Source: Meghimatium bilineatum
Taxonomy: Eukaryota > Mollusca > Gastropoda > Stylommatophora > Philomycidae
Direction of reading: 5' to 3'
Length of the DNA: 64,000 nucleotides
NCBI GenBank assembly: GCA_034231615.1
Contig: CM067317.1
Coordinates: forward strand, 13,991,316 to 14,055,315
The position numbers were made by a program, and so were the translations under genes. Positions 11,548-23,200 of the stretch are shown here, one piece after another (position 1 is the first letter of the stretch; each line of letters begins with the position of its first letter). The notes below the pieces were generated by a model. That model ran no database searches. It worked only from the letters and a program-made list of their open reading frames with translations, and had not been told where the DNA came from.

Positions 11548-12658
11548 CCTTTACAAACCTGCCGGAGGCAAATTAAACAGACGAGTATATGCCACTAAGG
11601 GACTGGAGGCATAATATGCAGGCGGTTGCTATGCCCCAATTCATACAGCACGGAACAACATGAAGTAAGCTTCAATGACAATTCTTTCCACCATACAAAA
11701 TTGAGAATGCATCACAACCTAAAGGTCAAATTTCTTTACACATTTCAATTGTAAGATGGAGCATGTCAGATATGTTTTTCACCGATAGTTGGGGCCGAAT
11801 TCAGTTGAATTTTGACACCATGTTTATGGATTATGTTCCAATGACAATGATTTCTTGGGAATTACATTTGTCATATAAAATATTAGCAAAATGTTACTTT
11901 CAGAGAATAGATCCAGGCCTTTTGTCGGTTCATATGTCCTTGGACATTGGATATAACTAGGATTGTGTTAAGATTCATAGGTTTATATGGCCTTGGACAT
12001 AACTAGGGTTGTGCTTGATTGAAATTTTCTTGTTCTAATGTTGAACCACAAGTCAAGTTACGTGATCGGCATGGTAAGTAACATCTATTTGCTTTGTTTA
12101 TTACTAATATTTTAGTAGAATATTATGAGAATGTTCTTTATTTATGGAATAACATAAACACAATATTTATCAAGGGTGCCACTGATCGGCATTTAATAAA
12201 GTTATATTGTATGTCAGGTTATACCTAGTCTTGAACGGACCAAAATCGTATGAGATATTTTCATATTTTTGTGTGTTTGTTAAGCCAATATTTTGTTACT
12301 TTTGTTATGAAACAACCAAATATGGACAACAGGAATAGGTATTTAAGGAGATTTTATCAGTGTTGCCACACAATGCTCAAGTATAGTTGCATCAATAAAT
12401 TATTTTTTGATCTTTTATTTGATGTTAATATGATATTCCCTCCACTTATCGACTTCACAACTTTCTCATACCTTTGATATAACACATACAATAACATTCA
12501 TTATTCACATCTTTCTTTACATGTACAAAAATTATTTTAAAATATATAAAAACAAAAAAGTTATTGTGTTTTCCAATAATGAAAAAATAATGCAAATTGT
12601 CAAAATCGAAGCCAGGCCCTGTGGGAAATTGCGTAATTTGAATTCAGGGTTCTAAAGG
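11548..12658. mobile_element. piggyBac-like non-autonomous element
   Basis: Both ends are flanked by TTAA (11544-11547 and 12659-12662). The termini are CCTTTACAAACCTG on the left and, reading inward from the right, CCTTTAGAACCCTG, matching at 12 of 14 positions. TTAA target duplication with CC(C/T)TT termini is characteristic of the piggyBac superfamily. Inside I see no transposase; a 30-bp segment containing TTGGAC and ATAACTAGG is locally duplicated at 11940-12020. Confidence 0.65.
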
Positions 12659-12669
12659 TTAAAAATTAA

Positions 12670-13630
12670 ATGGGATATGGATGTTCACATTCAATATGTA
12701 TCCACTTAGCAACAGTATGCTCCATCTTTATTTATATCAAATTAGATATGCTTTTGATGTAAACCTGTTTGCTGTCTTACTGCTGTGGTTACACCTGTAT
12801 GTACAGGTGTGGTATATTCATGTTAGACTTGCGATACATCAAATGTAAGACGTGATCATACGAACATTAGCTATTTATAAACCTCAGAAATAATGGACTG
12901 ATCTGCATAAAAACATTTCCTGTCAGCGTGGTAACAGGAGTCCGGACCTTTATAGAGTTTAGGGTGATAAGAATAGGGTCACCTATTTCTTTCCAAGCAT
13001 ATCATAGGAGGATACTCTGGATATTAGGGAAAAGCTAAGGTCATATCATCTGTGAAAAAAAATCATCATCATATTTACAAAAACATGGACAACAAAAATC
13101 ATGGACTGATCTGCGTAAGAAACATTTATTTTTATTTCTTTCAACCATTCCCGCACTTAATGTGATCACACCATGATATAACAAGGAGCCATCACAATTT
13201 GACTTGATCAGAAAAGCTACATTTAACTTCAATTAAATAGCATATGATGCCCTTTTCTGGGATCCAGGCACCATTTATCTGACATATACAAAAATCAAAT
13301 GCAGGGAAAAAAAGACAAAAAAACTGAAGCATTGGATGTCTCATATACTGTTACACATTAACAGCAGGAGAAAATTATTAAAATTAAAGACCAATTTGAC
13401 TGATAGCAACAGTTCAACGGGATCCATAGATTTCTGGGACACATTCACAATTTAAAAAAAAAAACAACTTCTGCTCATATTTAGAATTTTAATTTTGGTT
13501 AAATTTGTGTACAAGAGTTATATATTAGATATACTCTTACATGGAAATATACAAGTTGCAAGCATATTCTATTGAGGAAATAATGCATATCCTATTTAGG
13601 AAGTAACGGATATAATATTCAGAAATAACC
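12670..13630. other. Unassigned sequence
   Basis: No gene or clear element. TGGACTGATCTGC occurs at 12895 and again at 13104, a short local duplication. Confidence 0.35.
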
Positions 13631-13639
13631 AATCAATGC

Positions 13640-13805
13640 AGCATTTTTGTGGATGTAGTGATTTTCTGTGCAAAATCACATTCAGGAAGTTGCAAATGCT
13701 TTCTGAACGGCCCAGATACACAGTTGCCTGTGGCAGGGTCTGAACCTGGTATGCTGGTCATTTGAGACAGGCATTGTAACATTCCTCTACAGAGCTGAAC
13801 ATGGA
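13640..13805 (-). mobile_element. tRNA-derived SINE remnant
   Basis: The minus strand contains a B-box-like GGTTCAGACCCTGCC after a decayed head, then CTTTCTGAACGGCCCAG on the plus strand. The body matches 26845-27010 and 50380-50530. Confidence 0.55.
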
Positions 13806-14164
13806 AATATAAGACACATAAATTCATATCACTATGGAATATTTATTGACTTTTCCCACAGTTGTTATGTTGTCCTTCTTCCACTTTTGTTTAATTATTC
13901 TTTATATACATAAATATATTCTTGCCCCCCCCCATCATATTAAAACATTTGTTTAATGAGGGTTATTTCTGTACTCAGTAAAACAACAGTAATTTGTGTT
14001 AATTTATTTTTGATATCTATTACTTTTTCTCCAATCTGCTTTACCATTATACAATAAAATTAATGGGAGATGGTAGTAAAACTATGTAAAGGCCATTTTA
14101 TCAAAACGTGGATTTGTTTTCATATTTGCTTTATCTAAAACTGCTATTTTAGTACATGTCTGTA

Positions 14165-14268
14165 CTGCACATCCCTTTATAATAACATGTCCCTATTTAA
14201 CCAACACTTTATATTATACATAACGAGTTTCTGTTATTCGGACAAGTTGTTATAATAGGATGTGACTG
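14165..14268. mobile_element. Tigger/pogo-like MITE, about 104 bp
   Basis: TA at both edges (14163-14164, 14269-14270). The left end is CTGCACATCCCTTTATAATA; the right end reads inward CAGTCACATCCTATTATAAC. Both continue to ...TGTCC, giving terminal inverted repeats of about 28 bp. TA duplication with CAGT-type ends points to the pogo/Tigger group. Confidence 0.55.
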
Positions 14269-14274
14269 TATTTT

Positions 14275-15490
14275 GTAAAAATTACATATATAATAGGAGT
14301 TTTGTGAGCAGATCATTATCGTGAAGTGCGTATTCAAATTATTTAGCCTGTCAAATAGTTGGCACTGAAAAGATCACAAACTGGCAACACAGAAAGCATG
14401 TACAAAATGTATTCTTTTTTAGAGTCATCAAAACACAAATACAAAATAAATTCAAAGCAAACACCAATTATGCAACTTTAGCTCCTAATGTCAACAAATA
14501 GGCAGAAACTATTCTCTTTTCCCCCAGCTTCATTAGTAGAACTGTTTTACAAGAAATCATAATACAGGCAAAAAGAAAATGAATTCCCAAAGCACATATA
14601 GTAAAGTCAATCAATATATATCATTATCGAATTGACATGCTGACAATGGATATCTTCAGTATGTTGAATCAATACTCTTGTTGACAATCTGCGATGCCAC
14701 CATGTTAAACTATCTAATATTTTCTCACATTATTACCCTCCTCTCTTTCCTTCAATTTTGCTCCTAACATGACCAAAACATTAAGACTAATTCTGATGTT
14801 AATAAGTCACCACCATATTATATCTAAAGCAACCTTATTTATGTTTATGTGTTATTATGTTTACAAGTAGGTGTAATTTGGCAATTGTAGTAGTGAGGGC
14901 TTCTGACATTTACTAATTTTAAACGTCTTTGTGTCTCGAGAAATGTACATATTTGTGCAATGTGTATGTGTTGATGTTATCTGTGTGTCGATCGACTGAT
15001 CCATATTCAAAGTAACTTGGAAATATACACGTTGAAAGTCTTGACTAAAATCACATCTTTTTTTAGGGATGCGCTGAGATCAAAGAGGGAAGGTGTGTTA
15101 ACTCAAGCGATTAGGTGTCATCTGAACGCATCTAGTTCAACTCCCGCTTGTTGCATGATTTATCTTTATTAATTAATTCTCGATGCTTCTATATTATGTT
15201 TCATTTACTCATATCATACTGCACTTTCAGTACCTCCTCGTTAAATTTGCTTGCTGTTCATCTTTCTTCTATAGAACATCTCTTTTGCCTGTAAAATTAA
15301 TATAAATGTATATTTTATACAAAACATTCATTACATATGAGTGTAGAAGAGTAAAGAACTAGAGAACAGTTATCAACATAGCCAGCAATTTACAGTTGAA
15401 AGGTTTATAACCAGATAATTTATTTGATTGTATTTGCTGCAAGAAAGAAAAAACGGGTATCAAGTCACACTATGATGCCCAAATCCACAC
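14275..15490. other. Mostly unassigned; possible SINE head at 15068-15145
   Basis: No gene found. GATGCGCTGAGATCAAAG with AGTTCAACTCCCGC 50 bp later near 15125 could be a decayed tRNA-like head; the rest shows nothing. Confidence 0.3.
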
Positions 15491-15499
15491 CCCACTCCT

Positions 15500-15645
15500 C
15501 TGTTCATTCTCAAACTCCCACTGAATCTCTCTTATAATGGACAATGGTACTAATAGATTTCCAGCAGGATGTAGTCCAGAAAATTGAAATGTGTTATCGT
15601 GCCGTTTTATTTACACAAATGGCCAGACTTCAGCAGTGTGCCCAA
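15500..15645 (+). repeat. Repeat B copy
   Basis: CATTCTCAAACTCCCACTG, ATCTCTCTTATAATGGAC, GATTTCCAGCAGGATGTAG and CCGTTTTATTTACAC in the B order. Confidence 0.8.
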
Positions 15646-15974
15646 ATTAAAGCCAACTGTTTTAATTTAATGAAGATACAGAGAATACAGCAGACAGATA
15701 AACACATATTGCCTGAATAGATCAAGTGAAAGACATACCGGACTAACTTCAGAAAGTTATCATGTTTCAATCAATAAACCTAACATAAATAATTGTCATG
15801 TACAACTATATTTTCTTGTACCAAGAACACTTTCCACGACATCAACTCTGGCATGTCTATTCTAGTACTGACCAACTGACAGTTTGTAATGTTATACAAG
15901 TATTCATAGTACAGGAAATAGAAAAATACTTATACATAGCTGTCAACGTTGCTAACTAGACATTTACAGTAACA

Positions 15975-16190
15975 TTTTATAGCTAAAACACATGGCGATA
16001 TGGAACAAAACAAAGGGCGAGATGGAACAAAACACAGGGCGATATGGAACAAAACACAGGGCGATATGGAACAAAACACAGGGTGAGATGGCACAAAACA
16101 TGAGGTGAACAATTTTCTATCACATAACATTTTATAGCTAAAACATAGGGCGAGATGGAACAAAACACAGGATGAAATTAAACAAAACAC
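15975..16190. repeat. 22-bp tandem repeat array
   Basis: Units of 22 bp (AACAAAACACAGGGCGATAT GG) repeated about seven times, with one interruption by TTTTATAGCTAAAACA, which also precedes the array. The cysteine/proline/phenylalanine-rich minus-strand frames are products of the repeat. Confidence 0.85.
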
Positions 16191-16199
16191 ATAAAATAA

Positions 16200-17064
16200 C
16201 ACAATTTTATTCATTGGACACAATTTACTTCACTCAGTTACAGCAAATTGACAGCTGTTTTTCTAAACATCATATGAATAAATTTGAACTATTTCTAGCA
16301 AATTATGATGTGGAAGCTAAGTTTAACATTAGGGAACCACAGCTAACTATGACCGTAATCCAATTTTAAATGGTGATCCCAGTGACAGGATGCATAATTG
16401 CGGTCTGGCTAGGAGTTGAAGAATGAAGGTAGATCTGGTATCACAAATGCTGTGCTGAGAATGGATGTCAGGTTAAAGGTGCAGATATGACAACTTTGTT
16501 CTAAACTATAAAGTACAGTTCCTTTTTCCACACCTTTGAAGCATAATGGAGAATACAGTATTACAACTGTTTTTTTAAAATCACCCAACGGCATACATAG
16601 GGATAACGTGATCACTAGCACACCCATCTCTTTCATTATTCCAGAAAATGTGGCACATATTTTTTAAGGCTGGGGTGATCTAGGAGCTGTTGATGACTTA
16701 AAATAACATTGCCAGTTGAATTGGAAATTGAACCTCAGACCACTGGACTATGAAGTCTGTGCATTAATCACTGAGCTACAGTAGCCTCTCTGTCCTAAAC
16801 TGTGAAACTCCCTTTTATAGACATAAAAATTATGAATAGTCACAAACCTACCTGCAACCTTCAAATCATAAACATGTGTCCACACAAAGACTTCAATTTA
16901 TCTACATACAATCTATCACTTTAATAAAACTCTATAAGTTTGCAATAGAATAGATTATATTATCTTAATGAAAGTATAAAACAAGTCTTATACAAAGCAG
17001 GCAAAAATTGGAATGAGAAAAAAATATGATGCTGTACAGACACAATATTCTAGATAACTAAAAT
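16200..17064 (-). other. Rab7 3' flank / probable 3' untranslated region
   Basis: Immediately downstream of the Rab7 stop on the minus strand. Possible poly(A) signals are ATTAAA at about 16920 and AATAAA at about 16206. A degenerate tRNA-derived SINE lies at 16675-16795. The true 3' end cannot be set from sequence alone. Confidence 0.4.
16675..16795 (-). mobile_element. tRNA-derived SINE head
   Basis: The minus strand reads CTGTAGCTCAGTGATTAATG (A box) and 35 bases later GAGGTTCAATTTCC (B box). Only the head is evident. Confidence 0.6.
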
Positions 17065-17283
17065 TTAACATGCACAGCCCTCTTTAGGTTTTGTTTGATC
17101 ATCCTTGAGTTTAATAGGGTCTGGGAAATCACTGCAAAGCTCAACATCTGTTTCTTGTGCCATTGCATTTTTGGCTACAGCCTGGAATGCCTGCTCAACG
17201 TTTATGGCTTCTTTGGCAGAAGTTTCAAAATATGGAATATCTCCTTTACTGTGGCACCATCCTTGAGCCCTGCGTGCTGAAAC
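17065..17283 (-). CDS. rab7: Rab7 coding exon 4 (last)
   Basis: 219 bases including the stop TAA. Begins [14 protein letters not shown] after an acceptor TTCCAATTAG and contains the ETSAK guanine-binding motif. It ends KPKEGCAC then stop; the CxC end is the prenylation signal. The variable region [12 protein letters not shown] is diverged, as expected for a Rab tail. Confidence 0.96.
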   Translation of the reverse strand, partial: VSARRAQGWCHSKGDIPYFETSAKEAINVEQAFQAVAKNAMAQETDVELCSDFPDPIKLKDDQTKPKEGCAC

Positions 17284-20200
17284 CTAATTGGAATAACACA
17301 CATGAAAATGTTTGTTAAATAATTTCATTCATAGGACTAGAAAGGCAATACACTAAAAGAATATTAAATCATATTATGGAACCAGATTGCTTCTTTAGTT
17401 AATGGTCAAGGAACTATGAAACATGAGAGTCAAACCTATAGATTATGAGTTTTGATTTTTCTTACACAGCATGACAACAACATTCTGTAACTGTTAACTA
17501 CACCAAACATATAGGTCTAGTTCATATAAAGAAAAGCCCCAGATATCTGGTGAAACAGGTTTCCAAAAACGATCTTGTTTTTCAGAAAATTTTGATAATG
17601 GAATACATGACTATTCTTCGTGTACGACAAAGAAACAAACTGTCAATACTGAATTTTACCAGTTCAGGCGTTGAAGGGAGGGGATGAATAGCTGTGTGAT
17701 AAAGGCTGCATGCTCTTGCTGTCGCCACGTCATGTACAGGGTGAGTTTTTTAAATTTACCCTCCGACAGAAAAAACCCAGTCCTACCGGGGATCAAACTC
17801 TAGACCTCACTCGTGTGAGACTAGCATTCTAAACTCACGGCAATGCGCCACACACGATAAAGAATGACATGTAGAAATAGTGAAACTGGGACTTGTCATA
17901 ATCAAAAGCAGTTTAATATTGATCATTGTCATTTGCAGGACCTGATTTTTCATGAAATTGATCAATATTGACATAGATCAGCTGTGTTGACTATTCTCAA
18001 TCATTACTAGGTCACGACCGGGTGTTGCCGGGCCCGAAAGGGGAGCTAAGAATAGCAACACTGTTTACCTTCCATGCATGTCGTAAAAGGCGACTAAGGA
18101 GGTTATGGGATGGAGTTGGCTGTCCCATCCCATATAGGGTCAGTGACCCAAATCCATGCTGAAGTCGGATGTGTCAGGCCGAAATCCGCAGATAATGCAG
18201 CAATGCTGTAAAACATGACAACACATTCCGTTCTCCAGACTACATCCTGCTAATCTGCAGGAGTTTGAGAACGAACGCAAAGAAGATTACTAAGTCTATG
18301 GTGTGGGAGGGCACATTATCAATCAGACCTATACTATATATTAAAGTTTGTTGTTAATTTCACTTTCTAAATACTGAATTAATTCGCCAACAACATCTGA
18401 TTCATCCATGTTCTCTAAAATTCCATTTAAAATATCACCATGATCTGAATCATAAGCAGGTTCATTCTTTCCAAGTTTTGAAGATCATTGAAGGTCATAT
18501 TCACAAATTCACTGTGAATATAATCAAAGTGCCTATATGACACTTGTTTTAAACATTCGGGAACAAAAACTGGAAGCCGACATTACCTGCAATAATGTCA
18601 GGGCTTAATTTAGCATGTCTATTGTCATGGAAACAGTGCAGACCATCACTCTACACCACTATGTATGTGTGTATATATATATATATATAAATAATGAGCA
18701 GATACAGGCGGGTTGGAAGGGTTGGAGAAAGTAAAGAGAAAGGTCTCTTCTAAAGATCAAGAAGACAGAAGTAATGGTTATTTCAAAAAAACAAAATACC
18801 ACACCGTGCAAGATCAAAGTGAATGATATAGTATTAAACAGGTCCACCAATTCAAGTATTTAGGTATAATGATATCAGATGAAAGAAGTTCAATAGAAAT
18901 AAGAAGCAGAATAGGGCAGATTAAAAACAGCATTCAAAAAAATAAAACTAGTGTTGTATAGGCACTTTGAATATATTCACAGTGAATTTGTGAATATGAC
19001 CCTGTCATTAGAGGTGAGGTTGAGAGTTCTTCAGTGCTACATAACTCCTATACTAACATATGGATGTGAGTTAGACAATCAACAAACAGGATTGTGGGAA
19101 AGTAGAGGCAGCAGAGATGTGGTTCTATAAAAGAATTATGATAAAACCATGGACTGCCAGGAAAACTAATATGGAAATGTTAAGAGAGTCAAATGCAAGT
19201 CAGAGCTTAATCAATTATATAAGAAAAAAGACAATCTGCATTTTTTTTAGCCATGTTATAAGACAAGGAGGTTTTGAGAACAGTTACAACAGGCAAGATT
19301 GAAGGTAAAGGAGATGTAGGGAGAAAATATTAGACAGTTTAACAACCGTAGATGTTTATTCTCACATAAAATATAAATCTTACCGCTCTGTTTTCCAAAT
19401 CAATTTTATTTCCAATAACCACAAATGGGAAATTTTCTGGATCTCTGGGAGAAGCTTGGATAAGAAATTCATCCCTCCAACTATCCAAGGAACGGAAAGT
19501 GTTAGGCATGGTGACATCAAAGACGAGAACGCAGCCATCAGCACCGCGGTAGAAGGCTACACCTAATGACTGAAACCGCTCTTGTCCTGCAGTATCCCAT
19601 ATCTGAATTAAACATAGGAAGAAATATATTATGGAACTACAACTTTAAAAAATAAAATGTACAATATATAGAAATAATTTATAAAGTGCAAGCTAGAAGT
19701 TTTGTAATAATTTTCAAAGCAGCAGGGATAAGTAACAAAATATTGTCATTATTACTAAAAATCTAATAAATGTGTACACACCATCTTGTGTTGTTGGGGC
19801 ATGAAAGGGGAGAAAAGAACAGCAACACTTTTACATGCCAGGCATGTTGTAGAAGGTGACTAAGGAGGTTTGAAGGATGGACTTGATTGTCCTATCCAAT
19901 AGAGGGTGAAAGTGAATAGGCCATGTTGAAGTCAGATGTGTCAGACCAAAAGGGGTAGATATCACGGCTAAGTTGTAAACGATACCACAACGCATTCCCT
20001 TCCGTGGACTGCATTCTTTTCATCTCCAGGAGTTTGAGAATGAACGCAGAAGAATTCATAACATACAACTTTACAAAACACCCAAATTCATCATAGGGTG
20101 AGGTAATCTCATTTTTTGACTCCCAAGACAGGTATGGCAGATGGTAGTGTTACTATTCCTTAACCACCTATCAGACTATTTCAATACACAGGAAATCTGT

Positions 20201-23200
20201 TTCAGAATGTATATCCGTTAACATTATTGGTCTACTTCCTACCATAATGTGCCTTGTGTGTTAACATTTCATTATAAATGTTATCTGTTTTATGGGACTT
20301 TCTAGGCTTAAATTTCCTCAGCCATTGTTAGAGCTCCCGCTTAATGAAGTTTAAGATAGTAAGGATGCTTCTTGTAAGTTTTCTTACTCTATTCACAGAA
20401 GCAAAAAAAATGGTTGAAGTGCTCTATCTTTCTTTAATCTTTGGGGGTTGTTCTGCTTCCATTTATCACAGGTCTATGTGTTCTTTTCCCAGACAAACTG
20501 TTGCTTAATGCCCAGGCTTTCTTACCATTTTTTTTCTTAGATCTAGATTAGAGCATGATTCTTTCCATTTGTAATTTTTTTTTGCCTTCTTCACTATCAG
20601 TTTTATTTTAGCAAATGTTTTATTGTAAAGGATTGTTGCTTTGTGTGATAGTGCAATTTAAAGCTCTTTTCTTGCTTTTCTCATTTCTTCTTCATCAGCA
20701 TTTGTTCTTAAATTCCCACTGGATCTCTCTTGTAGTAGGACATTGGTCTACTAGATTTCCAACAAGATGTGATTGACATTTTTATGGATGTAAAATAGAA
20801 ATGCACAGTTTTATTTGAGCCAATGATCCGATACATCCATCTTCTGCAAATTTTCCATTTCAATGATACCAAATTGTATTACTTTATTATAAAATGGTTT
20901 ATAAGACCTCCTACTGCCTCTTAGAATACTATGTGAGGCTGCATTGAACACAGCTTTTGTCATCTGAGCAGTAAATGTTTCCACAACATTTCTGTAGATG
21001 TTACGGAGAAGGTAATCAAATATTTCCTGGAATAGTTTCAAATCTGCTTAGCCAAAGTTCCAGAGAGTGTTCTGTTTAACATATGCTATGTGGGGTTTAT
21101 TAATGGTGATGAGGATTGGTCTATAAAGTCAATATTATTATGCAATGGATACTAGGCGATTCAAATACACATGATAAAGCAGACAGAATAGTGAAAAGAC
21201 AAATAGGAAACCCTTAGAGTGAAATCTAGACACAGGTATATGACTAACCCAAATTCCAAAGACAAAATCAATCTCCTTGGGGAGGAAAGACCAGGGTACC
21301 ATTTTCTGATTTTGCATCCAAGTACAGCTTAACAACCGCATGAACAGAATACAACCACGCCAAATTCCAGGATGCCGGCTGTGTACGTATCCTTACAAAG
21401 CTGTTGCCCATCACTGTTTTAAATGCCCAAAGCTGAATGATATTAAAAAACAATGCTTCTCCGTGAGCCCATGGAATGTTGGATTAGTAATTAACTGTTG
21501 AAATGTATTTGATATTTGTTAGAGTTTATTCTCAAACTTCTGCTTCATCTCATTTGTAGCAGGACAGCAGTTTTAATAGATCTCCAGCAGGGTGTCGTCC
21601 AGAGAATAGAGATGATTCGCACTGCCATTTTATTTGTGTCAATGACCCAACATATCTGACAAAGGCGATATTTGACAAATCAGAGTACCCACATTTTTTA
21701 ATCCACCTTTAACATGTCAGCAAAGCAGCATAATAGTATCTTTAAACAAACATATAATTGAAGTTGGACGCAACAGGTGACTGATGCAAATTAAATGCTT
21801 CATATAATTTCCATTATCTGGACTACATGCTTCTGGAAATCTAAATCTAGTAGGACCATTGTCTGGATATAAGAAAGATTCAGTGGGAGTTAGTGAACAA
21901 ACACTGAAGAAGAAGAACAAACATAAACTAACTAGACTCGTACCTGCATTGTCACTAATCTATCATCAACCATGACCTCCTTTGTCAAAAAATCTGCTCC
22001 TATAGTAGCTTTGTATTGGTTGCTGAATTTTTTGGCTACATACTGGTTCATTAAGGATGTTTTTCCTACACTGAAATCAAGCAGAATCATAAATAAAAAA
22101 TGTAGTTGAGTATATATGGACCTTTCCATTTTTTGGAACAACAGTTTTCAACATATGCCATATAGCTCACCTGCTCCTTCACCAATAGCAATTTCCAGGC
22201 ACGTCATGGAGGAAAAATATTTATATATCACAGGCCCATCTAGGGAGGTGGGGTAAAGAAAGGTGATTATTTATAGAAATGAAGGCCAGTGAACATTACA
22301 CCTTTGATTTTTTGTGATTTTGGTGGAAGTGAATGCAAAATGTAACATTACTTCAGATGTGGATCAACAAATCTGATAGAAGAGTCATGCAATAGTTGAC
22401 TCAGAAGTGCATGCTACTCTCCAGCCAGGACATGAAGTTTCCTGGGATACTGCTGCACTAGAATGCCTCCCTTTGAAGATCAAACATGCATCAATAAACC
22501 CCCTAATATAAATGTGGCTTTGAGACAATGGATCTTATTGTTAGAAAGGCTATGTGCTGTCAAGAGCTCACAGATAAAGGCCATAAAGTTTACTTTATGA
22601 AGAAATGCACCATGAAGATATATATATATATGGGAAAATGCAGACTCTACTGATATAAACAATCAGATGGTAATTTTCTAAATGCATAAAACCAAAATCA
22701 ACATGCCTTGTTTTAAAGGAAATGATCCCATTCTGAACATCCTGTATGCGTCTTCTTGTTTATAAATTGGATTTTTTTAGGAGAACCCTGAGGATTATCT
22801 CTTGAAACTATAGAATTACATGCCATGAGCGGCAAACTCAACAGACTGCGTTCCTTTCGTTGAGATGGACAGCATACATATAGAGTTAATCCGAGCACAA
22901 TGAAAGCCGTCCTTTGCAAATTTTTCTTGTTAACATTAATATGCATTGATGGGGTGCAAAGGGAACGCATTGCTCTAGGCGGACCCAGGGTTAGCAGATA
23001 ACCAAGATCCCAAATGTACCTCCACGCGGTGCACCCTGGAAACAGAAATACAGCAGCTCGTGCTGATTCTGGCCAAATCATTTGGGGATCGTGTCCGAGA
23101 ATGTGGAGGTAGCAGATGGAAAGAGATTTGACTGCACAAGAGACAGACAATATCTCCGACACCACCAGCTGCACCACATATAGCGACACTGTCGACATAC

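Noticed and set aside
22713..23198. 161-codon minus-strand frame, also present in part at 41117-41686
   Set aside because: In copy 1 it runs out of the retroposon into unrelated flank, and in copy 2 it fuses with the Penelope frame. Only the shared noncoding-looking segment is conserved, so it is not called a gene.
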